NCBI GenBank assembly: GCA_002682825.1
Contig: NOKP01000022.1
Location: 248,001-312,000, forward strand
Direction: 5' to 3'
From: Neonectria sp. B-13
Taxonomy: Eukaryota; Ascomycota; Sordariomycetes; Hypocreales; Nectriaceae
Length of the DNA stretch: 64,000 nt
How positions within the stretch are numbered: the first letter of the stretch is position 1; each line of letters opens with the position of its first letter. A program made the position numbers and the translations under genes. Shown one piece after another: positions 45,820-56,042 of the stretch. The notes under the pieces are model-generated. The model saw only the letters and a list, made by a program, of their open reading frames with translations. It was not told the DNA's origin and searched no databases.

Positions 45820-47178
45820 GATTGGGGTTGTTGCAGCAAGACGTTGGAAAACATGGCACCCGCCAGTATTGTAAGTATCGGCCCGAGGTGCGGTTCAAGG
45901 CTCGGCTTAGTGTGTCAGATGAAAAATGATGCCGGGAGACATTAAGTGTGAGGATAAACTTATCCGACCGGCAAAATGGCGATTCGATGGGTCAGATAAC
46001 GTGACCCGACTCGCCACAGAATGAGAACCTGGTAGGGTTGCCTTTTGGTCAGCTAAACTTGTGTGTGCTCTGTTCGGGGATTCGGAGATGGCGACTACAG
46101 AGATACAGGTCTACTATCCGGGGCTCTCTAACGCTGCATATTGGGCTTAGCCTGTGATCTTAACGCTGGGAAGACCCGGCCGTTCAGCTCGAAATGCTAT
46201 TTCAATTGCCTTGCGCCCGACCATTTGGTGTTTTCACATTTAGACATGAACATGGGAAGTAGGCTTGATGGTGACCAGTTGCCATTGCTCTAGTTGCCTT
46301 GTGTAGATGCCAGCGAGGGGGTTTCAGTAGCCTGGTGTAGGCAACTCAAACCCAAATTTCTTGCATACTCCATAGTTACAGGTCAAGGATCTCATTTTTG
46401 GCTTGGTTGCTTCTAGACCAAAGGCAGGGGGCATCAGCGCATTACTAAGCTTGGGATTGAAGTTCAAATTCGGCTCGCCATTCCATGTTCCTGGACCGCA
46501 TGGTAGTCTTTGAGGTGTATCCGCCAGTTAGTCTGAGCCGTGGAAGGCGAGAGATATCGTGAAATTCCTCTACGGAGACTTCGACGTCACTTTTATTCAT
46601 GGCTCGGGTAAATGACTGCTGACTTGGACTGCGTGACTATAGTCTCGTTTGGGGGACTCGAGACCCCTCGGCAAAATACGACGTAATTAATGTAGATAGA
46701 TCGGACACTGAGCTGGGGGCTAAATCGTTCATATCCTAATGAAGCTAGGAAAACACGTGCTTACCCTGTTCTTGCATGTTCCAGATCTAACGTTACAGCG
46801 CATCTGATTAGCTTGTCGCTGTATCCCCTTTCCCTTCTTGCCCCCTATTGATGGGCTATGTACGTGTTGATTATGGCGGTGTGAGAAGCAGCTGGCAACA
46901 TTATGGCTACAAGTCGCAACAATCCGCAAATCTAAAACGTACCGACATCCTGCTCTTCCCGGAAGTTCAAGGTTGTCGGTGGAATGTGATATTGATTGAC
47001 TGACATTGCCGTGTGATGGTACTGGTATGTAGTATCATGTTACAATAAGATCAGCATCTCAGGCGGGCAGGCGACAAAGGTGAGCAATGACCTCCATCTT
47101 CCAATACAGCCCAGCCCAGCTCAGCCCGCGCCTCTGCAGTGAGAATATTAACACCGGAAACGATACCGTCGTTGTCAT
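45820..47178. other. 1.36-kb intergenic region
   Basis: No gene supported; only short frames. Upstream of both the GATase (minus) and the 47179 (plus) genes. Confidence 0.5.
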
Positions 47179-47860
47179 ATGCAACCATTACCCAAAAAAG
47201 GCATCATAGTCGTCATCGACGATGCCATACGACACCAAGCATTGCCAGCCCTCGCGCGCTTCGCCGCCGATCCCAAACTTCGCCGGTTCGACCGCGACGA
47301 GCCACCACCATACGTTTCCTCCGAGTCCGAGGACGAGACGGCCTTCCACCCAGCGCATCGCAATAGCAGTAGCCCCAGTCCCACGACTTCGAGGCCCTCG
47401 CCGAACCACTCACCGATGAGGAGTAAGTCTTTGCTGCGGATTTTGCCCAGTTCAGACTGCAACCGTACAGCCCCGGAGATCGCTTCCTTTAGAGACGGCT
47501 CCATTGCACTGTTTGGTAGTTGAGCCCCGAAGCAAGCCGGCGACCTGTCAGACGCGAGACATGACGAGGGAGACGCAGCATGTGAACCACCGCAACTGTG
47601 GCGCAGTGCTAGAATACGGGCCGCCTATACTGTCGCCGGCTTCGGGTCCGAAAAGACCGGCACCAAGGGCGGCGGCAGCTGGGAGGCAATCCCTTCGGGC
47701 CCTACCCCCTTCTACTCCCGGCCCCGTTCCGGTGCGGCGAGCACCGCGCAGCAATGCTTCTCTTGCTCAGAAAGCGACGGAGCTGAAGGATCAAAGAGGT
47801 GTAAGCATGAAACATATATGGACTAACAGAGGCACGGCTAGGTCGGTTGTGACTTCTTGA
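47179..47860 (+). CDS. Small Pro/Ser/Arg-rich hypothetical protein (two or three exons)
   Basis: Not recognised. Model: exons 47179..47422 and 47520..47860 (194 aa). Exon 1 encodes MQPLPKKGIIVVIDDAIRHQ, then a PPPYVSSESEDE stretch and an SPSPTTSRPSP run; exon 2 continues in phase with EPRSKPATCQTRDM, HRNCGAVLEYGPP, and an AAAAGRQ and RAPRSNASLAQKATELKDQRG tail. The intron has a consensus GTAAGT and ends GGTAG. A further possible intron (GTGTAAG...GGACTAAC...GGCTAG, 47805-47849) would shorten the end to ...QRGRL. In-frame joining of two plausible exons supports a gene, but no domain is visible. The IIVVIDDAIRHQALP start resembles no family that I know. Confidence 0.4.
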
Positions 47861-49865
47861 TGCTTTATCAACTACCGGGATCTTAAGTTATTAACCAACA
47901 CCACCAGTAAATCCCCCCACCAACAACTTCTGTCTCGTACCACTACACATGCTCTTCACCCTTTCAACACCAATGTGCTCATCAACCGCGCCAATGGGTC
48001 AGTCAAGTGACGAAGTCATTGAGCCTCCCCCTCCACGGGGCTTTTCACCGGCTGAACAACACCTGATTGTAAGAACAGAAGAGACAGAATTGGCTTTTGA
48101 AGGACCGGCATTAATTGACTCTTCAAAGCGCCACGGGATCCCACAATGACGATGCCAGCCGATCAGAAGCGTCGTCAATTGATCCGCGCTTTTCTCCAAG
48201 TTGAAGGCCTGGAGCTCTAAGAACCGGTGCCCAAGTCTGACGTCCTCTTGCGCACGCTGGAGACCCTCGAGGCTCTGCTAGATTGCTGCGTGCCCTTTTG
48301 ACAGCTGGGATAATGATCCTATCATTTTACGAACTGTAAGATGTTTGTAGAAAGTTGAGACGAATTGTCTCACTTAAGCAGATCCTCTCCACCTTTCCCC
48401 TTGGCGATGATTGGCGTAGCAGCAGCATTTTAGCAGTGTTAGTAGTTGTGCTGAAAAAGAATGGCATAATGTTTTAGTAAGAGATGGGTCAAGAAGGACA
48501 AGCCTGATGACGTTTGACGTTGATACTGCCGGGTAATTCTACAAAAGAGCCTCCCACTCTGCCGGAACCTGAGAGAGTTAGGGGCAATAAACAAGCTTTG
48601 CGGTTGTTCAGGCACTAGGTGGTCTAGAGCAGGTCTCGGCGTGCCTCTGAGTGCGTCTCGTTTGGGCTGACCTAGTACTGAGATCCAACCTTGTTGTATC
48701 CCGCCCCAGTGGCCGGCTCGACTGCTACGGGGATAATGAGCGGCGCTGCCACTAATTATCACCCCAGCACGGCTCCTTCAACTGATGACACTGCAAACGA
48801 AGACCTGACCATCGTTTCACCACTGTCTCAGTCCATCATTTCAATTGCCTTAGCGGTATGGGGTGGGGAAGACGAGAGGCAATGGCAGAGGGCCTTGGTG
48901 CGGCAGTCGGTGTTGTTCGGTTTAATCTCCTCTTCGTTTGTTGTCGCCGAGCCGCCCCTAGTATTAATCCGGACACAAGTACTTACTTTGCAACTCAAAA
49001 TAGAGATATCTCTAGAAAGTGTTGGCGCCATTTACTGCCAGTGCCGAGGTTCCATCGGTAGGTAGTGATTCTCGCCGGAGGGGAGAATCACGGTCTAGGA
49101 GACGTACTCGCATAGCCCATGCTGCTTAGTTGATGTAGAGCAACAGAGCTAGCGAGTTTGCGGATTGATGTAAATGGTGCATAGGATCGCGAGTCATCGA
49201 AATCTTGACCTTCATCGTCGATATCAAAGGGAATCCATATTGGCAAGTCCACAGTCCCTTTTCCAGGGGCCGAGAGACTGTTTTCATCGGGCAGGCACGA
49301 AGGATCGCCAGCCTCAGCTCGGTGGCATCATATGCCTTTCCCTTGGATTGGTAATTTGTAAGTTTGCGAATGGGGGGTATGATCTCACAGCCGGTTCGTA
49401 GAGTTTGCACTATCACTATTAGGGAGGTCAGTGACATCTCCAGCAAACGCTGATTGCAACTGCGGTCCTATTCGGTAGTAGACTTTCCAGCATTACTGAT
49501 CAGTCAGCAAACCCCAGGATGGGCGTTGGCTTCTGACACTGACTCGTATGCGAGTGGTATGTGCATACTTTGACGGTGACGCGAACCCACGAAAGTCATC
49601 CACACCATCTCACTTGGACTACGAGCTTGGCAACTAGTCCGGGAAGGTACGTTCAGCCACCAACTTGGCTTCCAGCGGTAGCGCGCTGTCACTGTTTCTT
49701 CGATCATCCGTAGCCAAAACCGGTATCACCGTTTGTTAGTGCCGACAGTTCTTGCGATCTTCTGATACTTAAATATGACTAAACTCCTCATCATATGCTG
49801 GATCCTCTGTGGCCTTTGACTTAAATCTGTGTTCAAGCGTCTTGGTCAGCATCCCATTAAACAAC
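47861..49865. other. 2-kb region with a possible gene relic
   Basis: Outside 47990-48301 (listed separately) I see nothing. Frames near 48690-49065 and 49126-49446 lack domains. Confidence 0.45.
47990..48301 (+). pseudogene. Possible decayed coding relic (frameshift plus stop)
   Basis: A stretch reading SSDEVIEPPPPRGFSPAEQ...ALIDSSKRHGIPQ ends at a TGA (48147-48149) that overlaps an ATG at 48146. The next frame reads PADQKRRQLIRAFLQVEGLEL, then a TAA at 48218, then EPVPKSDVLLRTLETLEALLDCC and a stop near 48301. The protein-like, non-repetitive composition across a frame change and an in-frame stop suggests a broken gene; the parent family is not recognised. Confidence 0.3.
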
Positions 49866-50957
49866 ATGGGGTCTGCGGAGTTCGGAGCACCGGTATACTC
49901 TCTTGAAATCCCAAGTATTTACTTCGGCATCGCGATCGGGTTTTTCATTTTGACCGGCGTAAAAGCTGCGCAACAGTCGTTTGCCATCCACAAGAGGACA
50001 AGGTCATTCTTTAATATCTACACTTGGATGTAAGCGTTCTTGTTCCCTTCGCTAGTTCGGGGTTAATGCTAACTTACCCAAGGATATGGACCCTACTCTT
50101 GGCCAATATCCTTCAAGCTGTCATCAATTGGCTATACATTCGGGGTGACGTGAAGGGAAGGTGCGTTGATCGTCCATAAGCCCATCCGTCATCTGACTGC
50201 CTTACTGACAGAGCCGTGTGTGAGCAGTTTTGGCTTCTTTTTTGGAAGTGTCATCCTTTGGACCCTTCAGACACAGCTAGCCTTGCAGATCATTGCGAAC
50301 CGGCTGGGCTTGGTCATGATCAACAAGACGAGAGCCAAATACTTAAAATTGTCTTTCCTTGTTTCCGTCGGTCTCATTAACATTGCAGTTGCCTGCATAT
50401 GGATACCTGCCCGCCTTATCCAGTCCAAAAAAATGCTGCACATCAACAACATCTGGGACCGTACCGAGAAAGTGATCTATCTGTTGATGGACCTTGCGCT
50501 GAATTCAGCCTTTCTCTATACGGTTAGGCGAGAACTGATAGCCGAAGGCCTGACAAAATACAAGCTGCTCTTCAACTTCAATGCCGTCAGTGTGGTTATC
50601 TCTCTATCCATGGACGTAGGTACCGTTAGAGTTCCCGCACCTTATTGAAGCAGGGCTAACTGCTTATTGTAGATCCTAATAATAGTCATGATGTCGTTGC
50701 CGAACCCTTTCCTCTACGCAATTTTTCATCCAGTTGCCTATAGTATCAAGCTGATCATCGAAATCATGATGGCCGATCTAATTGCGAAGATCGTCCGAAG
50801 CCAGAACGAGCTAAATAGCTACCGGAGTACCACCAATACCAATGACACCAGGGCCGCTGAGATGTGCACGTGGGACATCACTCCCAACGGCAGTGACATC
50901 GGCAAGGCAAAAGCGTCGACTGCCCACTGTACAACGGAAGCGGTGCTGAGAGTCTAG
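49866..50957 (+). CDS. Fungal multi-pass (about 7-TM) integral membrane protein
   Basis: 304 aa; exons 49866..50029, 50083..50160, 50228..50615, 50673..50957. Function unknown. Hydrophobic helices occur at about 16-34 (SIYFGIAIGFFILTGVKAA), 54-74 (WTLLLANILQAVINWLYI), 84-104 (FGFFFGSVILWTLQTQLAL), 118-138 (FLVSVGLINIAVACIWIP), 156-174 (VIYLLMDLALNSAFLYTV), 190-210 (FNFNAVSVVISLSMD) and 210-230 (ILIIVMMSLPNPFLYAIFHP). Short loops and a hydrophilic C-tail (MCTWDITPNG) suggest a GPCR-like topology of the kind annotated in fungi as integral membrane protein. All three introns have good branch points (GCTAAC, ACTGAC, GCTAAC). The second must use the acceptor at 50227 rather than the earlier CAG at 50209-50211, which would give a stop. 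Confidence 0.75.
50030..50082 (+). other. Intron 1 of 7-TM gene
   Basis: GTAAGC, ATGCTAAC, CCCAAG; 53 bp, phase 2. Confidence 0.75.
50161..50227 (+). other. Intron 2 of 7-TM gene
   Basis: GTGCGT, TTACTGAC, GAGCAG; 67 bp, phase 2. A skipped upstream CAG at 50209-50211 leads to a premature stop. Confidence 0.65.
50616..50672 (+). other. Intron 3 of 7-TM gene
   Basis: GTAGGT, GGGCTAAC, TTGTAG; 57 bp, phase 0. Confidence 0.8.
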
Positions 50958-51222
50958 GCTTGCCCATCATGTATGCGCCGGTTGGATGGCTTGCATTCTG
51001 GATAAGCCCTGCTTTAATCGAGCCCCTGTCTACGTGGGAAGACCTTGTCAAACTAAACTCTGGCCATCGCGGAGATCTGAAATAAGGTGTTTGTGGCAAG
51101 GCTTATGGCCGAATATGAGGACACGATTGCGCGCAAGACTCACCTTAAAGACTTTGTCGTTCTGAGGGAACAGTGCCATCGACAATCTCACCTCCCACCT
51201 TAGTGGGTCCGGCCGAGGTTGG

Positions 51223-52765
51223 ATGGATTGGGTCTGGCTCAGGCTCAGCTGGAGCCTGGAGTACTCCGTAATGCATCAAATAATTCACGCTGTTATGTCA
51301 ACTTCAAGGGGCTTTGTGCCCTCAAGGAGACCTCCCATCAGATTAATTGGCCCTCCAAGGTTGGACCGAGAGCGTGTGATCCCAGACTTGCCACAGACTG
51401 CTGATCGTCTGTGGAAGAGGCTCTACATTCGCGGGGTCGATGATGACCTTGAGAAGCTTCACGGTTACCGCCCTGGAGGATACTATCCTATCCATCTGCA
51501 AGAAGAGCTTCACAACGGCCAATACCGGGTCATTCATAAGCTCGGCCATGGCGGGTACGCGACCGTATGGCTCTGCCGGGACCAGCACGCCGATACACCG
51601 TCATATGTTGCCGTTAAGATTCTTGTCGCCAGCGAGGCGACAAATGATAGCTATGAGCTGCTGCTGACCGGCAACCTAAAGAGAGACGGCATGGATAAGG
51701 TCCCGGTTGGGCAACACTTATGCCTCCCTCTGAAGCATTTTGCGAGCAAAAGCCCGAACGAAACACACATTTGCCTTGTTTATCCTGTGCTTGGCCCAAC
51801 GGTGCGAGATGCAGCAAATCTGTTCGACGGGGAAGAGGGGGCTATTGAGATTCTCCAAAGCGTGTCACGACAGGCGGTTGAGGCTTTGGCTGCACTGCAT
51901 GGCCGCGGCATCTGCCACGGAGGTACGCAGATACAGAAGCGCGCCTCTGTTTTCACCTTGCTAAATTTATATCGCAGATTTCCGACCCTCGAACATTCTT
52001 CTAGAGCTACAGGATCTTGATGGCCTAGATGAGGAGCAATTGTTCTCACTGCTAGGGGAGCCAGAAACGACACAGGTCCATATGCGCGAGGACTCTCGCC
52101 CAACTCCGGAAATGCCTTACGCGCCCGAATACCTCGTTTATCCACTTGACTTTGGAGACGCCGATCATTCGGTCATATTAACGCGTGCGCAGGTTATTGA
52201 CTTTGGCCAATCATTTGATATATCTCAGCGACCGCCGCCAGCGGCATTCGGCATTCCGGCTAACTACGCGGCACCAGAGGTCTTGCTCGACAGTTTAGGC
52301 AGCACGGCCATGGATCTGTGGTCTCTGGGCTGTACTTTGTACGAAATTCGGCTCGGTCGGCGACTGTTTGACGTGTTCCAGCTGGTCAGTCTCCGCAAGG
52401 AGGATTACATGGATGAGATTTCGTCTATCCTGGGGGAGCCCCCAAAGCCCTGGGCAGAATACTACTACGTATCAGACAACGAATCTGAACCCGATACGGC
52501 TCAAACTGATATAGATTTGGGGGACAATGGAGATATATGTCTCGGGCCGCAAGGAGAACGTGTCCGTTCCATTCAAAACAAACTCGCCAGTTGCCATGAC
52601 TGTACCGGGCAGGGTTGCACCCAGGATGTGTTAAAGCACGCGTGGTTTTGCACGATATTGACGTGGGGGACAAAATGGTCTGCCCGAACTAACAGGCTGG
52701 TCCTTGTCACTAGACAGTTATTGTATTCATTGAACTCTTTAGAAGCTCCAAGTGTCGTGACCTGA
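51223..52765 (+). CDS. SRPK-like protein kinase, C-lobe apparently shortened
   Basis: 495 aa; exons 51223..51922 and 51978..52765. It belongs to the expanded fungal SRPK-like kinases. Seen: YRPGGYYPIHL, glycine loop GHGGYATV (108-115), VAVKIL with lysine 132, catalytic loop HGDFRPSN (232-239; HRD-type Asp retained, created by the splice), VIDFGQ (DFG at about 308) and YAAPE (about 334), then DLWSLGCTLYEI. After SIQNKLASCHDCTGQGC the sequence passes directly to QDVLKHAWF, whereas relatives have about 30 residues (helices H-I, the P-E-R-I/L block) between these. The start may be one of the later Met codons (M17 or M25); the first ATG is used here. Fold may be compromised; see findings. Confidence 0.75.
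51923..51977 (+). other. Intron in SRPK-like kinase gene
   Basis: GTACGC donor, TTGCTAAA branch, TCGCAG acceptor; 55 bp, phase 1. It builds the HGDFRPSN catalytic loop. Confidence 0.85.
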
Positions 52766-53148
52766 TTGATTGACTACGCAACAAAGACTTCCTCGGAGGT
52801 GCATCATTGGACTTTCGAAGTGAGGGTACTCCTTTGTCCAGCGGTGACAACCTTGTTTGGACAGAAGCCAAGCAAAAGGGGTTGGTTATGCCTTTTCGAT
52901 CCTAAGCTTGGTGGGATTTACTAGATGTTCAATGAGCGCCCGCTATACAACGACATTGCCCTCTACTGCGCTCAGGATAAACAGTTCCCTTGGGCTTATT
53001 GCTGTCCCAGAATTTGTGACCTTCTAGGTATACACTAAAGGGACTGGTGTCACTGACGAGTTTCTTTTGGGTAATATAGTTGATATTGCATCTGAGTACT
53101 AAAGAAAAAGAATACCACAATTTCGTTCGAATTCCGAGTCCCGATTAT
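52766..53148. other. Intergenic between convergent kinase and methyltransferase genes
   Basis: 3' regions only; no gene seen. Confidence 0.55.
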
Positions 53149-54730
53149 TCATTCCACGATCGGCTTGCGCGCGTAGACATAGCGCAGGTTCATATACCCA
53201 TGGATACGCTTGTTCTTCATGGCCTTGCGTATATTCATAAGGAAGAGTTGATACTCGTCTTTAGGCCAACCCATGACATCGTGCCACAAGAACACGGTAT
53301 ACCCTAGGAGTTGTTAGCAATTTTGAACAAAGGGCCCAGTCGTCTCGACGAAAACAAGGCCGAAAGGGGTTATCCACCTTCTACATCATTCTCCATGGTC
53401 GATTGGAGAAACTGTCCAGCTTCGCGAAGCTTGGGATCCTTGGCCCACCCACCAACGGGGACCTAGTCAAGGTTAGATATTGCAAAAGCGCATTTTCAGT
53501 GACGGCCCGCCAAATCATACCTTGTAGTTGACCTCCTGGACTTCGACGAATCCTGCCGCCCGAATCCCCTTGGTCTGGAGACCCTCTTCAACAACACAAA
53601 AGCTACGACCAAACCTTTTCCCTCCTTCCCGGACCAAGGCGTTCCACGTCTGTATTGCAGTGTCCTCATCAACTGTTCCATCATCGCTCAGAAAAGGGGG
53701 GTCAATTTCGCAGGATTGTACCCAGCCACCGGGCTTACAGCAACTATACGCCTGCTCGAATATCTTGTTCCAATCAGCGATGGCGCCAAAGAGATAACGC
53801 ACGTGGACAAAGTCAAAGGTACTTTCCGGCCAGGTCCAGGTTTCCGTTGCGTCCTCGAGCTCGAATTTGACGTTCGGTGGAACCCAGGCCGGCTGGATAG
53901 GCGACAGGTCTGTGCCGACGACCTCCACATTGGGATGCTCATCGGCAAAATCACTATCAGACATTTGTAAGCTACCAAGTCAAGCATACTCAAGCTAAGG
54001 TTTGCTCCATACATTGCCCATATTCCTTTGCATGGGTCAGCAATTCTGTCTCATCGATACAAGGCGAGGCTCACCAGTCCCTGTGCCAACATCCAGGACT
54101 TTCTATGAGATGTTAGCCACGAAATGTTATCCATCAGCGACGGACAAGTACACTAACCTCCATGTCACTCTTCAAAGGAGCAAGGAATAATTTTCCGTCA
54201 AGGAGGAGGGTAAGGTAGTGATGTCTGTTAATGCCTTAGCAAACCAGCCAACTGCAAATGTCCTGGGCCATGTCGGGGATTACGTGATGTCAACGGATTC
54301 ACTCTGCTGGTCATCGTTTGGTGCGAAATACTCTGTACTGTATTTGTCGCTGTGAAAAGTACGGTTATGCTTAGTACGGTACCGGAGGATACTCGACGTA
54401 ACAGATGCAGTTGAGCTCGCGCTGTTAGAGCACGTAAGTAATGGCTACCTGGCTACCAGGATGTTATGAGTACTTGCGAGTCATCATCGCCGAGTGCTGA
54501 GTCGTCATCGTTATTTCCATCGTCATCCTACAGCGACAGGGCAATGCGACTTAGTGGAATAGCCTCGAGTGGATATAATGCTTTGCGTAGTTCCTTACCT
54601 CGGGCACGGCGGCAAGAATCAATTCGGCATGAGTAGGAGAGGCGGAAGCAAGATCCGGACCCGGACTTCCGGTCGGGGTTTTTTGGATAGTGCTACCGGT
54701 ATTCGCCGGTGCGGAGGGTGAATTAGCCAT
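53149..54730 (-). CDS. UMTA/LaeA-type SAM-dependent methyltransferase, nine exons
   Basis: 366 aa. Exons (minus): 54730..54599, 54527..54478, 54421..54284, 54224..54158, 54102..54075, 54025..54013, 53953..53521, 53462..53378, 53303..53149; every junction keeps frame. Class I Rossmann methyltransferase. Disordered, acidic N-terminus (DDDGNNDDDSALG), then SSTASVTSSILRYRTKHNRTFHSDKY and PNDDQQSESVDITHHYLTLLLDGKLFLAPL, the family signature; SAM motif I VLDVGTGTGIWA (131-142) assembled from two junctions; VVGTDLSPIQPAWVPPNV; FDFVHVRYLFGAIADW; KPGGWVQSCEID; C-terminal GYMNLRYVYARKP. LaeA relatives regulate secondary metabolism, but the large UMTA family has mostly unknown targets. Exon 6 is only 13 nt and intron 2 has a GC donor. 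Confidence 0.85.
54013..54025 (-). other. 13-nt microexon of the methyltransferase gene
   Basis: Encodes the G-I-W-A-I part of SAM motif I between introns 54026..54074 (GTGAGC/CAAAG) and 53954..54012 (GTATGG/GATAG). Both introns are needed to give GTGTGIWAIDFADEHP. Confidence 0.8.
54422..54477 (-). other. GC-AG intron of the methyltransferase gene
   Basis: Donor GCAAGT, the classic GC-AG consensus, at 54477; acceptor CTAACAG ending at 54422. Using GTACTC two bases further in breaks the frame. Confidence 0.8.
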
Positions 54731-56042
54731 TTTAGAGCTTGTTTGGGTCGGGGAAAAGAAGCCAATAAGTGGTTCAAGATTGAGGTAAGAGCTGTGAGCG
54801 TCGCGGAAGGAAAAGAAAACTCAAAATCCCACGCTGCGGGGATGGACTATGTATACGAATTAACCACCAGTAAGTGGTATGACTTAAGTGGGAATAGTCA
54901 AGACAGGGGGCTAGCGGTCAATGTTCGGTTGCCGAGGACTGCGACGCTGAAAGATGGATGCGGATTAGTCTTGTTACCCCTTGTCTATGAGGTCTTGCTA
55001 TCCCATGGTCAGTGAGATATTACATAGTAATGTGTGCGAAGCAACCTTAGTATAAAGGACTGTTACTACGGCGGTTTTGTTGTTCATATTATTCGCCTTA
55101 AACCGCCGGCTGTGTACTAGAATTTTAGGCCGACTATTCAATGCGTGCAGTGGGTTTGTCACTGCTGCTGCTGATAGTATATAATCATTATATGTTGTCA
55201 TGTGGGGTTGGGACCCTGAAGGTCCCAAGCCTAAACTAATTAGATAGATGAATTAACCTTCTTTATTTTAATAACACCTTGATATACTATCATCTATCTA
55301 CCTATTTATTGTATTATATAGTAGTAATTGCACTATAAGGAGCTATTAAGCAAATAGTAGTATTTATTAGTAACAATACTATCAATATCAAGCAAAGCAC
55401 AAGCCTGTGCTCTAGATGCCTTAACTTTCTGTTTGCTGACCTATTATTCCTAGTCATTGAAAACTTTAAGTAGTGTATCCCTATTATTGACGCTGAGAAC
55501 TGTTCATAACATCTACCTCTTAAATGTAGAGTTCACTGGCTCCAAGTTGTCTATGACGCGGCTTTAGTGGGCTATAGCTGTCCATTCTACAGCCAGCCCT
55601 GTGTTACAAGGACGACTTATGGGCCCTGACAGTTAAGCCGATGAATCATAGGCCATGAAGGAGCTACCTATCCGTGCGCTGTGATTTGTACCGTACTCAC
55701 TGACAGCAAGCTTTTTCAACATTACCTCCGTTGAGTTTCCTGACATCCTGCATCTACAGCTCTGGCTCGCTGTCACCGCGCTGAGAATGGGATATCTCTT
55801 CTTCTCTGGATGACCGACTTAACTACAGTAGGTAGAAAAAGACCGAAAGAACCATTGCGAAAGGATGCTTAGACATAATAGATCCTGGTATTTAACTGAT
55901 ATAAAGGGAACTTGACCCTACATGGATGCAGCTTAGTTTTTAGCATCGAAAATGGAGAGTAATAGCGGAAAATATGTACAATGAAGTAAGTAAAGAAATA
56001 TTCCACCCATTTGTCGGCGTCATGTACAAACTTGGTGTATGG
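54731..56042. other. 1.3-kb gene-poor, partly AT-rich region
   Basis: No supported gene. 55250-55420 is AT-rich with CTATCATCTATCTACCTATTTATT-like low complexity. A perfect 8-bp inverted repeat lies at 55208-55228. It may hold a decayed transposable element, none of it recognisable. Confidence 0.45.
55208..55228. repeat. Perfect hairpin, 8-bp arms
   Basis: TTGGGACC and GGTCCCAA separated by CTGAA, just before an AT-rich stretch; possibly the end of a degraded element. Confidence 0.5.
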
